Below are positions 1 to 10,303 of a stretch of DNA of 64,000 nucleotides, piece by piece. The stretch's first letter is position 1; every line of letters begins with the position of its first letter. The translations under genes were made by a program, and so were the position numbers. The notes under the pieces were generated by a model, which was not told the origin of the DNA, made no database searches, and was given only the letters and a program-made list of their open reading frames with translations. The stretch comes from Strigops habroptila (lineage: Eukaryota; Chordata; Aves; Psittaciformes; Psittacidae), in contig NC_044284.2 in the NCBI RefSeq assembly GCF_004027225.2, positions 44,502,420 through 44,566,419 on the forward strand, written 5' to 3'.

Positions 1-939
1 CCCCTTCTTTGTCAGACCAGCTCCACCAGCCTCCAGTAGATCCGGCCTCCCAAATGGAGCCCCATGTTCTAAATAGCCAAACCCCTGACTATGGCACCAG
101 CATTCTAACCATTTATTAACCTGCCAAACACGCCTAGCTTTTTTAAGGTCCTCCCCTTTGCCCTGGAGAATCGATGAAAAAACTATCTGAGCTCCAGAGC
201 CCCTAACCACCTCTCCCAGGGCTCTGTAGTCCTTCTTAATGTTTTCCAGGCTACTGCTATCTATATCTCTAGCACCCACATGGACCACTAGAAGGGGGTA
301 ATAGTCAGCAGGACTTACTAGAGCAGGCAGCCTCTCAGCAACATCCCTGATCTGAGCCCCTGGCAGGCAACACACCTCCCTCGAGACTGGATCAGGCCGG
401 CAGAGGGGTGCCTCTGTGCCTTTCAAAGTAGAGTCCCCTACTACTATGACCCTCCTCTTTTTCCTGGAGGCAGCAGTAGCGATCCTCTTTACTGGTGCAT
501 CAGCAGGGTGCTCATTAGGTGTGGTGGGTGCTTTCTCATTAGCCCCCTGCAGAACCGCAAAGCGGTTCTGGGTGGGGACATCAGATTTAGGAGGAAGCCC
601 CTTGTCGTTAATTGTCCTCTTCCTCCTTTTTTTGTTCGTTTTTCTCGTGACTAATTCCCAGCTTCCTGGGTTGCTGCCCTCCTTCTTTCCTATATGAGCA
701 GTGCTAGATGTTTGCAGCCCCTGCGCAGTTTGGGCCTGGAGCAAGCAGCCCAGCTTCATCTCAGCTTCCTTGGCATCTTTTAGCTCTCCAACAGCCTCCC
801 GCACCTCAGCCATCTGCTGCAGGAGGACCTCCACCAGGGCGCACCGAGTGCAGCCCTGTCCATTGTGCACCCTCGCCTCAAGAGACTGGTCAAGGCACTT
901 TCTACACTCCGAGGTCTGCGCCGCAGCCTCCCCTCTCAT
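1..939 (-). CDS. CR1 LINE ORF1 protein (esterase-like), partial at the window edge
   Basis: This is the first ORF of the CR1 element. The family protein binds nucleic acid and carries an SGNH-hydrolase-like domain; its exact role in retrotransposition is not settled. The first in-frame ATG is at 939-937. The frame stays open upstream to a TAA near 1125, so the true start could be upstream and non-ATG. From the start I read ECRKC and CTRC cysteine pairs, a Leu/Glu-rich helix (LVEVLLQQMAEVREAV), the SWELVTRK motif, a Lys/Arg-rich stretch, the nucleophile motif VIVVGDSTLKGTE, CCLPGAQIRDV, LLVVHVGARD and WCHSQGFGYLEHG. No stop codon or frameshift was seen in about 313 codons. In the usual motif VVHVGTND the final residues read ARD here, so the protein is not identical to the common consensus. 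The C-terminus is outside the window. Confidence 0.8.
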   Translation of the reverse strand, partial: MRGEAAAQTSECRKCLDQSLEARVHNGQGCTRCALVEVLLQQMAEVREAVGELKDAKEAEMKLGCLLQAQTAQGLQTSSTAHIGKKEGSNPGSWELVTRKTNKKRRKRTINDKGLPPKSDVPTQNRFAVLQGANEKAPTTPNEHPADAPVKRIATAASRKKRRVIVVGDSTLKGTEAPLCRPDPVSREVCCLPGAQIRDVAERLPALVSPADYYPLLVVHVGARDIDSSSLENIKKDYRALGEVVRGSGAQIVFSSILQGKGEDLKKARRVWQVNKWLECWCHSQGFGYLEHGAPFGRPDLLEAGGAGLTKKG

Positions 940-1320
940 CGGCTCTGTCTGGGTGCCTACGCTGGCCACCGCCGGGGCAGAGCTCCCAGAGCGGGCCCTG
1001 GTCCTGAGGCGAGTGCTCACCACCCCGCTCACCCTGCCTGCGCCAACTGCCGCGCCACGCCCTGACTGACGTGCCACGCCCTGGTCGCCGAGCTTCTGGT
1101 CGCTCGCGCTCCCTGGGATGGGTTTTTACCCACTGAGGGCTGGTGCCGTCACTTCTGGCGCCGCCCCCTGTGAGTCAGCTGCTCGCGTCAGCTGAGCTGC
1201 CGGCTCCTGGGCGAGTCCTGTCGAGGACTTGAGGCTCCCTCGGTCGCTCTTGCCGCTCTGAACTGAGGCTCCTGGACGCTGTGCTTCCCCCCGCTCCGGT
1301 GTTAAAGGCGTCCTCTCTGG
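1..1320 (-). mobile_element. CR1 LINE, 5' part (5'UTR and ORF1), minus strand, continues past the left edge
   Basis: Read on the minus strand this is the front of a CR1 non-LTR retrotransposon. A GC- and CpG-rich 5' leader (about 1320-1070) is followed by an open reading frame that runs uninterrupted to position 1. The frame encodes a Cys-x2-Cys pair, a coiled-coil-like stretch, a basic stretch and the GDS/SGNH esterase-like domain typical of CR1 ORF1. The reverse transcriptase would lie beyond the left edge. The right boundary is approximate because I could not identify a target-site duplication. The element is antisense to RGS5 and lies upstream of its first visible exon, presumably inside an RGS5 intron. 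Confidence 0.85.
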
Positions 1321-3252
1321 AGATACTCACCTTGGCAATTCAAGACTTGCTGGAGGTAGGAGGCCGACTGGCCGAGCCAGCCTTGCTCGTGGCACCAGCA
1401 GCAAGGGCTCATCTTGAAGGGCTCAAATGGCCATATCACGATGAAACCCAGGAGAACTGGGTTAATCCTGCAGCAAGATCATGCCCACTCTTCTTGTTTT
1501 ACACCTCTCCCCACGTTCCCCTTCAGCCCAGGCAGTGTTACTCTAAACCATTAACCCTCTGCCAAGGTATTGCTAAAAACCCAAAACAAACCAAAAGCCC
1601 ACAAAACAACCCAAAGTGCAGATGAACACCCTGCTCACCCTGACAAGAGCCCATAGAGAGCGCTTACCAGTGCTGTGCCTGTCTGCTGCAGCGCTGCCCA
1701 GCAGGAGCTGCCTGGGCCAGGCAGGGCAGGCAGAGCCCCAGCAGACACACTCTGTTGCTGCCATGCCCTGGATGCCTGCAAAGGAGACACATTTGTCCCC
1801 ATTAGCTGTCCAGGCAGAAACGCGGAGAACATCTTCATTCCCCGCTGGCTGGAGGAGTTGTTTTCTCCTGCACTGCGGAGCCTCCGTATCACTCGCCCAT
1901 CAGCATCTCACTCACAATTAATATCATCCCTGGGACATTCAGCTAATGGAAAAATGAATTTGGTAGTTTCCAGGAAATCTGGATTCTGTTTGGTACCTGC
2001 AGCAATGCTCTCCCTCACCAGGGTGGGGAGACGCCTGCCGGGAACACAGGGGCAAGAAGAGCTTTTCATCCTTGACGGCAAGTGCAAATGCAATTTGAGG
2101 TCCAGAAAGCGAATGATCAGAGCCCTCAGCATGGTCTTTACTGCTGGGTACTGGCGGTTTGATGGCGAGTGAGGGCTGGACACCCAACTTGAGCAAGCCC
2201 TGCATTGCTGTCACCCTCCTCTCCCCACTGAAGGCAGAGCAGGGCAGCTGGATGATAGTACCTGCACTTCCCCCAGACCCAATGCTGAAGCACCAAGGTC
2301 CCCAGGACCGGCAGGTTGTCCTGCCCATTGCTCCCTCCCCAGACTCAGGAATCTCTGTCCAGCCCCAATGCGTGGTCATACGGCAGCAAAACAATCCTGA
2401 ACGCTGTGCTGGCTGTGAGGAGTGGCAATGGCCTGCAGTGAATGCAGCACCTCGCAGTGTGTGGGGGGCTCATTTCCCCTCCAACACCAGGCATCAGCTC
2501 TACAGTGAAAGCCTCGTGCCCCAGGGCAGTGTGGTCAAACTCCTTGCAGCTTAAAAAAAACCCCAACAAAACTCAGAACCACCAAAAATCCCCCCAAAAG
2601 CTCTTCAGTTGCTTTGTCACATTTACATGAATTGCATTAAAAAAGAAAAAACAAAAAGAGAGGAAAACTCATGCACATGAAGAACACCGAAGGTTTTCAC
2701 TGGGGAGGGCTGGAGCCAGGGCCGCATCCTGCCCTGCTGCAGGCCGTGGGAATGGGGCAAGAGGGCTGTGGGAATTGAGGGGAGCTGACCCCCACCCGGC
2801 AGTACAGGGCTGGAATGATCCGGCCCCCTCCGCCCCCCCTCCAGCGGGGAGCATCCTTCCCCACTCCAGTGGGAAAACATAGGGATGCTTTCCAGCTGCT
2901 TGTAGAGCCCCGCTCTGCCCTCCCGTGCATGGGTGCTGGGGAAAGGAAGGGACCCACAGCTGCAGAGGAGACTCGCTTTGCAGTTCAACCACGTCTGTGC
3001 TCAGCCACTGGGGAATTTGCTCACCCAGCCCCCTCCTCACCTTCCCTGGCACTTGGCTCTCCCCAGGAGGAGGGTACTCATACTGCAGTGCAGCAGCATC
3101 CCCATTGCTCCACCATTGTTCTTGCTCTGCAATAATCTCCACTGCTCGGTACTCCATTCCTCCTGATTTTTAAAGGAACTGTTTAAAAACCTGGAGCCCA
3201 GACCGGTGCTGTGCTGAGCATGGACCACCTGGGCTTTCTTTACTCCCTTCAG
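1321..3252. other. Non-coding DNA upstream of RGS5 exon 3, presumed RGS5 intron
   Basis: No exon was found here. I looked for RGS5 exons 1 and 2 (a start with MCKGLAALP and the AKEIKIKLGILLQKP segment) and saw nothing matching, so they should lie to the left of the window. The stretch holds A/C-rich low-complexity tracts near 1575-1615 and 2551-2605. The many open frames of 60-165 codons have no family resemblance and overlap in several frames on both strands, as expected of GC-rich non-coding DNA. Confidence 0.55.
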
Positions 3253-4261
3253 GCCAACACTGGAGGAGGCTCTGCAGTGGCGTGATTCCCTGGAGAAGCT
3301 CCTGCAAAACCCCTGTAAGTTCACATCCCCTGTGGTCATGTCCCCCTGGGTGCTCAATGAGGGCTCAGCCTGCTGGGACCACCAGTGCTCAGTGAGGGCT
3401 TGCTGTTTCCCCTCAGATGGGCTTTCCAGCTTCCACAGCTTCCTGCGCTCCGAGTTCAGTGAGGAGAACGTCGAGTTCTGGGTGGCCTGTGAGGACTACA
3501 AGAAAACCAAGTCCCCTGTGAAGATGGCGGAGAAGGCCAAAAAGATCTATGAGGGGTTCATTCAGACTGAGGCACCCAAAGAGGTCAGTGGCCATGGAGC
3601 AGGAGATGGTATCAGGAGGGATGAGGCTGCTGCCATGGTGGCCTCATCCCAAGGGAGAGTGATGGCTGCAGGGCACCTCGTACCATGGCTGAGAGGCTCA
3701 GAGGACTGTACCCTCAGCCAAGGGCAGTCCCATCCCCATGTGCTGTCCTCTCACCCTTCACAGCCCTGGTGCCCCACTTTGCATACTCAGCCTCTGCTGG
3801 GCTGTTTCCTGCCACGGGCACCTCCAGCACATGCCTGTCCCCCTCTCCCCACAGAGGGCTTACATTAATCATAAGGGATGACAGTTTACAGCCATGTCCC
3901 TCCCCAAGTTATCTTTGCTGTAGGATAAACCTCATCCTTGCAGATTTGCCACCAATAATCCCTCCAGATAAGTGAACCTACTTCAGTCCCTCCCCATAGC
4001 CTTTACATGGTTGTTGGTGGGACAGAGCAGGGGACGGGAGATGCCATCACCCACCCCTTGCAAAGGCAAGGTCCCCACCTCTCTTACGCTCAATCACAGG
4101 TAAACATCGACCACTTCACCAAGGCTGTGACCATGAAGAACCTGGTGGAGCCATCACCAAGCAGCTTTGACATGGCCCAGAAGAGAATCTTTGCTCTGAT
4201 GGAGAAAGACTCCCTACCCAGATTTGTGCGGTCGGAGTTTTATCAAGAGTTAATCAAGTAG
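3253..4261 (+). CDS. RGS5: Regulator of G-protein signalling 5, three 3' coding exons (5' exons outside the window)
   Basis: RGS5 is a GTPase-accelerating protein for Gi/o and Gq alpha subunits, known from pericytes and vascular smooth muscle. Exons: 3253-3314 (62 nt, acceptor TTCAG, donor GTAAGT), 3417-3583 (167 nt, acceptor CTCAG, donor GTCAGT) and 4100-4261 (acceptor CACAG, stop TAG). They encode [20 protein letters not shown], then the RGS box with [19 protein letters not shown] and [20 protein letters not shown], then [19 protein letters not shown] ending [13 protein letters not shown]. The last exon gives 53 residues and the ending of mammalian RGS5 (QELIK), which separates it from RGS4, RGS8 and RGS16. 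The Asn of SEEN, the Asn of VNID and the Asp/Arg of [10 protein letters not shown] that contact G-alpha are all present. The N-terminal exons with the MC start are not in the window. RGS5 is convergent with RGS4. Confidence 0.93.
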
Positions 4262-4878
4262 CAACGTGGTAGGGCTGTGCGAGGCGTTCCCTGCAGGTGG
4301 CCCCACTGCTTCTGTCTAAACACCTGCCCCTTCTCCTGCAGCTGCTTTACTTTCTTGATACCACCCTAGAAGAGCATCCAGGAGCATTGCTAAACATATT
4401 CCCCTGTGCTTTGGACTGTCAGATGTCCTGATGTTTCCTCTCTTACGGTCTCTTTCCTCTCCCATGAAAGACCAATTAGCAGAAACCCTGGTGATTGTCC
4501 CTGGGTTTGGGACCCAGAAGGGCAGGAGCAGCAGCAGCCCTGCAGTGACCAGGAGCTACTCGTGCAGCCAGCATGTCCCTGGCACTGTGTGTCTTGGCTT
4601 TAGTCGGAGGCTCAAAGGTGCTGGCTCTGCCTTCTCTAGGACATCTTAGGACATGACAACTTTTATTCCAGTTTTGCCTGTATTGCTGGTCTGGCCCAGG
4701 CTTGCTCCCTCCTCCCAGCTTCCCAGGGTGTTGCTGTGACTGCACAGCTGCCCTCCCTGGCTAAGTCCTGTAGTCCTGGGGTGCAGGCTGGGGCATGTCC
4801 ATCATGGGACTGGCATCAGCTGGTCTTCAGAAAGCAGCCCATCAGCGGGAACAGTGACGGCCGTACAGCAGGGACTCT

Positions 4879-4955
4879 GGGATGGCAGGAATGGCAGGGA
4901 CAGCGGGATGGCAGGGATGGCAGGATGGCAGGGATGGCAGGATGGCAGGGACAGC
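4879..4955. repeat. GGATGGCA-type minisatellite
   Basis: A short tandem array of 8-9 base units (GGGATGGCA, GGATGGCA), with some units interrupted by GGACAGC. It lies about 620 bases after the RGS5 stop codon, so it may be transcribed in the RGS5 3'UTR. Open frames across it translate to Gly/Trp/Met-rich repeats and are not genes. Confidence 0.85.
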
Positions 4956-5488
4956 TGAGCCAGGAGATGCACGGCCATGTACTGCAGGGTGCACTGGGCT
5001 GGCACGAGGGGTGGCAGAGTGAGCCTGCATCACCACTTCCCCTGTGACTCCTCTTGGAGTCGGCTGTAAGGCAGCCTGTTTGCTTCACGCTAAAGACAGT
5101 GAAGAGGATAAAACGAGATCTGCTTGTTCAAAACACCGGGACTGTTTAGCAACCCAGACCTCCTGCTCGCTCCAACCACTTGCATGATGTACTGAACTCA
5201 TAGCCTGCAGCCTGTGCCCGTGTCCCCAGTGCCCGTGCACAGCCCTCCGCAGGACTGCAGCTTCGGATGTTGCTGCAGTGGTTTCTTGCTCCCGCTAGTT
5301 CTCTCTGCAGTAGGCATGCCAAAGTGATACTTCTGCACAAGCCCAATTGAGGGGCATCAATTAGAGGAGGAAGGAAGATCATGTTGGGCCTAAAAAAGCT
5401 GCAATTGCAACTGTTCAGATCCAATTAAAAAACCAAACCAAACCCCCAAAACAAACCCAAACACAAAACCATCATTGGAAATATGAAA

Positions 5489-5494
5489 AATAAA
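5489..5494 (+). terminator. Possible poly(A) signal for RGS5
   Basis: AATAAA on the plus strand, 1.2 kb after the RGS5 stop. Mammalian RGS5 has a 3'UTR of several kb, so later signals (8254, 9042 and 9053) are also possible. No transcript evidence is available from sequence alone. Confidence 0.35.
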
Positions 5495-8400
5495 CCCCTG
5501 GCTTCTTGAACAGATGGCAAACTCTGCTGAGCTTGCGTAGCCTGCATCTCTCTCTTCTGTCTCCTCCAATCTGCCCAGGACATGTGTTTCTATAAGGCTG
5601 CCTCTTAAAAAAACCAGCTCTTTTTGAATGATTCAAAGTCAGCCCACTATTCACCACCAGAAGAAATCACATTTGAGGATAGGACAAGGGCATACATGAA
5701 AGGCAACTGGGGTCTCATTTCAGCCTCGAAGTGAATGTGATGAACCCCTGGGGTCCTGGGCATTTCATCCCTGCGATGGTTTCCCGGTGCAGCATCTGCA
5801 AGGCCGTGGCTTGAAATGAGCTGCTTCAGCTGGCAACCCGACACATGCCAGCGAAATAACAAGCGCCCGTGCTCCCAGAAGGCATCCCAGACCAGCCACC
5901 CCCTCAGGCTGCTCAACCTCAACTGCAGGTCATGAGACTGTGTGAAATGCAGTAACATAAACAACGGGTTTGCCAGCCTCTCCTAGACTTTCAAAATCTG
6001 ATCAAAACCCCACCAGCCCCAAATATTTACACGATGTCACTATGGTGATGAAGAAAAATACATCCCGAACTGCAGGAAGTGGGCTGTGTGTTCCAGGCAG
6101 CGATGGGGAGGCAGGAGAAGGATGGAGGTCATGACAAACGTGACATTTTCTAACTCTGCAGCAAATGGCCTGGGAAAGTCAGTGCTGGAACTGCAGAGGG
6201 TGATGCTCGCAGGGCATTCCTCTGGGGTGAGCGCAGGGGGTGGCTTGGGTGGCCCAAAGAGCCCACAGGAACCCCAAGCAACGGGAGGGATCCATCAAGA
6301 GGGCGCAGGATCCCTCAGCAGTGCTCACTGCCCAGAGCTGGTGGGCAGCAAGGGGGAGGCAGGAGCAGGGCTGGGCGCAGGCTGGGGACTTGGCCAGCCC
6401 TTCTGCTGCAGGGTGCTCCCACCGCCTCCACCCATGCGCACTCCCTGTAGCCTCCTAACGTCTCTATGGACTGGTGTCAATACGAGCAGGTTCAGCATGT
6501 TCAAGCTCCCTATTTACAGCATGACTCATGGAAATGCAAATCCAAACAGGCTTCCCTGCATCAAGACCTAGATCATTCATTTTCACTTAATCCTCTGGCA
6601 GCTATTTCCAGATACCCTCACACGTTTCACAGTTAAATGCCAACGCCAATGCCATAGAGGGTAGGATGCTGCTGGAGGCTGGCTTGCTGCATGCCATCAA
6701 AACCTGAGATGTGACTAGCTGCAACAGCGATGTGTGGGGCAGGGAGAAGGTGTCTGGGTATGTTTTGCCGAAAAGAAAGGTGGAGGCTGGATTCGGGAGA
6801 GATGAAACAGCTCTATTGGAAATCCCTACCCAGCTTGATATCTTTGATTTCTGCTATAATGCTGGAAGCCTCCTTTAGTGGGTGATTGAACAGGTGACAG
6901 TGATCTACCAGGTGGCCATAAAGTGTGGCCCCTGAAGCATTTTGGAGCTCTTGGGAAGTTGTGTTTGTGTAGAAGGGTCATTTGGCTAATTACTCAAGCA
7001 GGCCCACCCCAGAAAGGCAGCAATACCTGTACCTATGCCATAGCAGAGCGTTCCACAGGCCCAGAGGTATTTACTGTTGGGCTGATCCCAACCATCATAT
7101 ATCTTCATATATTTTATTATTCTTGGTCTCATGATACTTGGTGTATGTATGAGCACTATACACACAACATTGTACATCTGTATCCATATACTCATATATA
7201 AGTATACACACACATATATACATACTCCTAACGTGGGCATCTGTATCCCCAGCGAGTCAGAGAGCCGAAAAGCAGAGTTTCTGTTTGTTATGCTTGTGGT
7301 CTGTCAGAGAGACGAGCATGTGTGGGTTTAGCACAGTCCCAGACTCCATGCAGGGAAACACTGACCATCCACCTGAAGTGAACGCGAAGGTGCATCTTCC
7401 AAAACGTCCTCTGGAATCACCCCGTGCTGTGGCTGCTGGGTGCACCCTGGCAACCAACCTGGCGCAGGAGGTAGGTCTTGTGCTCTCAGAGGGACCTCAA
7501 CCCTTGCCATGGGGCAAGGCAACCCCATGCTGCAGCGGGGTCTCTGGGCATCAGCCACTGCCTCAGTGCCTCCTCAGTCCCTGCTTCCCACCACAGGGAC
7601 ATGTGGAGGAGGGCTCCCTGCAGCCACATCCCTCGGAATAATGCTGGGGGATTGTTTGCTGTGTGTTTTTTGGTTGCTTCAGTGACCCGGACCCTCACAA
7701 CCCGCCAGCCATGGTGTGATGCACCCAGGTCTCCCCCCACATAGTGATTGAGGGCTTTGCCGGTGTTGCCTGGTCCCAGCCTCAGGGACTGCCCACGGGT
7801 GGCTGAGGATGTCCCAAGGCTCGCCCAAGCTCCCCACATTCCTTGATCACTTCTTGGAGAGTGCTGAGCGCTGTGATCAAGGGCTGGAATAAGGTCAGGA
7901 AGGGCAATTGGCTTCTGACACTCATAAACAGCAGGTTTTCAGGCTGATGTTGTCCGTGTGCTTTCCACTAGAGATCTTCACATGGGGAAGACATGAGGCA
8001 TTGGTGTGCACTGAGGAACTGGTTGTGTTAACCCATGTTCTTGTACTACTCAGTAATCCACTCATAAACATGTTATTTCTGCTACTCTCTCGATGGATGA
8101 TTCATTTTATCTTTTTGCACTGAAAGTGCGGTGTTTCCTTACCCTCTACAGTGCTCTCCCAAAACTTGTGCCCAAAAGTCCTGGCAAGACCAAAGGCTTC
8201 CGAGAGCTTCTGCTGCAACAGATGTGGTGGTTTCGCAGGAAACTGAAAAAGCTAATAAAAATGTCACCCCGGGAGGCTGGTCCAGAGGACACTCACCGGT
8301 GTGGCACAAGCACCCTCAGCCCCGCTGTCCGGGTGCTTCCTCAGGCTTCTGCTCACACACTCAGCTCACACCCTGGTAGCTGCTGTGGTGCCTGCAGGGG

Positions 8401-8872
8401 CTGAGCAAGAGCCAGCCCTGCTCACTGCCAGCCACACCACCTTTGGGCAGCTCTGCATCCGCAGGGCACAGAGACAGGTTGAGCTCTGAGCTAAACGCAT
8501 TTGCCTGTGGAGCTCTGGGTGGGAAGACATTTGCAGTGAGGAGGTGTTCCTTTACATTGCCACCTCCAAGGCTGTCACAGGGGCCTCACACTCAGCCCAG
8601 CCCCTCGGCAAGGATGGGTACTCCCTGTGCTGTGCTGTCAGGCACAGCATCGACCCCAAAAAGCCCAGCATCCCCCAGACTCACAATGTCCAGGACATCT
8701 GGAGGATATAATGGCTGTTTCATCTTTCCGTAATTAAAACCACCTCTGTGTGAAGCCATTTGTAAAATGACTTTTTAGAGTAACCTTGGTCAGTGAATTT
8801 GGTCTCCATGTATTTTCTTTGGTTCACACAATGGCATTTTAGAAAGGACTAACACAAACTTTTTTATTTAGA

Positions 8873-8878
8873 ATGAAT
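8873..8878 (-). terminator. Probable poly(A) signal for RGS4
   Basis: AATAAA on the minus strand, in the context CTAAATAAAAAAG, about 1.4 kb after the RGS4 stop codon. The resulting 3'UTR length is reasonable for this gene. The surrounding 200 bases are AT-rich. Confidence 0.55.
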
Positions 8879-10303
8879 TCATTATTATTTAAATATCAAT
8901 ACAGTTTTTATAATAGTTATCAAGAATTCCCAATACCAGGGGAAATAAAACATAGCCACATGCTTGGCTATGTTCAGAGCTTTAGCAAGCCTCTCCATCT
9001 TTTAGCTGAACATGCTATGGTGGTATGTGTCAGTACAGTTGAATAAATACAAAATAAAGCAAATGCTAAAAGATGTTTCTCTGTGGGCCTTCAAGTGCCT
9101 ACGGGAGAACCACAGCCTCCTCCTGCTGTGCCAGAACCCCATTGTGAGAACTGTTACCTGGCCTGGGATGCAGAGCAAGGAATACACTGTTGTCAGAGCA
9201 GCGATATCCAACTAAGGAGAGACCAAGAGCTGGGAGAAGAGTGCAATACCTGGTAGTGCAGCCCAAGACAGCAAGCCCTGCACTTATTTCTTGTGCCTCC
9301 AACTGCAGGTCAGCATCAGTCCCAAAGCCCCAGCTGAAGGCCATGTCTAACTGCAGTGACCAAAAATTAAGCTGCCTTCTTGCAAAGCCCAGGAGCAGTA
9401 ATGAGACTGACACATTCCTCCTACCATCTTCAGGAAAAAAAAGTGAGTCATACTACTACCGAAATAAAAACTCACATAAATAACACTAAAAAAAGAAAAA
9501 ATGACATTTTCAAGTACTCCCAAGCAGGGTCTTTCCTCCCCAGCTGTTGTGGTTGTGGTCCTATTCCCTCACAAACTGCTCCATAAAAGCCAGGGCAGGT
9601 AAACCTGAATCCAAATGGCACTCCCAGAGTCAGGAATATACATCTGTCAGTCTGGGACAGAAGGAACATGTTTCTGTTCTGCTCTGCTACAGTATTGAGG
9701 GACACAATAACATACAAAATAATGAACCTCTCCCAAAACAACAGCTCTGTACACCTGTAAGATCTGTAAGATCCTTGGCCAGCATAAACTAGATGGTACA
9801 GATGGAGAAGTTCCCAGAGTGGAGAGCTTCACATTGCTATGACAAGAGCAAGTCCTTTTCATCTAAGCTTTTGCCATTTAAAAAGGGGAGATCACAGTCC
9901 CCAACGCTTCCCTTGGCTTCCTCATTCCCCTGCTCTTTGCTAGGTGTCACACTGCAAGACTGCAAGCCTGGTCCCTTGATGGGTAGTGCTGGGTCTGACT
10001 GAGCATGTACTCCCCCACTATCCTTCTGGGCTTGCAGGGCTCGCCAGAAACACAGCAAACACGCAAGAACTGCACCCAGCTTTCCTGTCAGACTCCAGGG
10101 CTCCTACACCGATGGAGTGAGAGGAGGGTTTGCTACACAGACCGAGCCTGGCTTGGGTTACAAATGCTGGCTGTTGCATGACATGGGATACAACTGGGAC
10201 ATTAGACAGCTATTGGAGACAGCTCTGTTGCTTCATGCCAATGAATGCTTTTGCTGCCATATATTCTTGCAAGAGCCCTGCCTGCTCCTGCCTTGCTGCA
10301 GGT

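Larger units (their letters stand above)
4262..8872. other. RGS5 3'UTR and convergent interval between RGS5 and RGS4
   Basis: This interval contains the RGS5 3'UTR of unknown length and the tail-to-tail spacer to RGS4. No coding exon was recognised. It holds a GGATGGCA minisatellite near 4.9 kb, an A/C-rich tract at about 5427-5470, a possible poly(A) signal at 5489 and a TA/CA-rich low-complexity patch at about 7140-7225. Another plus-strand AATAAA occurs at 8254-8259. The open frames here (for example 6086-6571) show no recognisable domain. Confidence 0.6.

Noticed and set aside
4736-5088. Several frames across the minisatellite with GWQ/MAG or PSLPSCHP repeats
   Set aside because: Periodic translation of the tandem repeat in every frame, not a protein.
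6086-6571. 161-codon plus-strand frame in the RGS5/RGS4 spacer
   Set aside because: Gly/Ala-rich composition from GC-rich DNA, no domain, and a second frame overlaps it.
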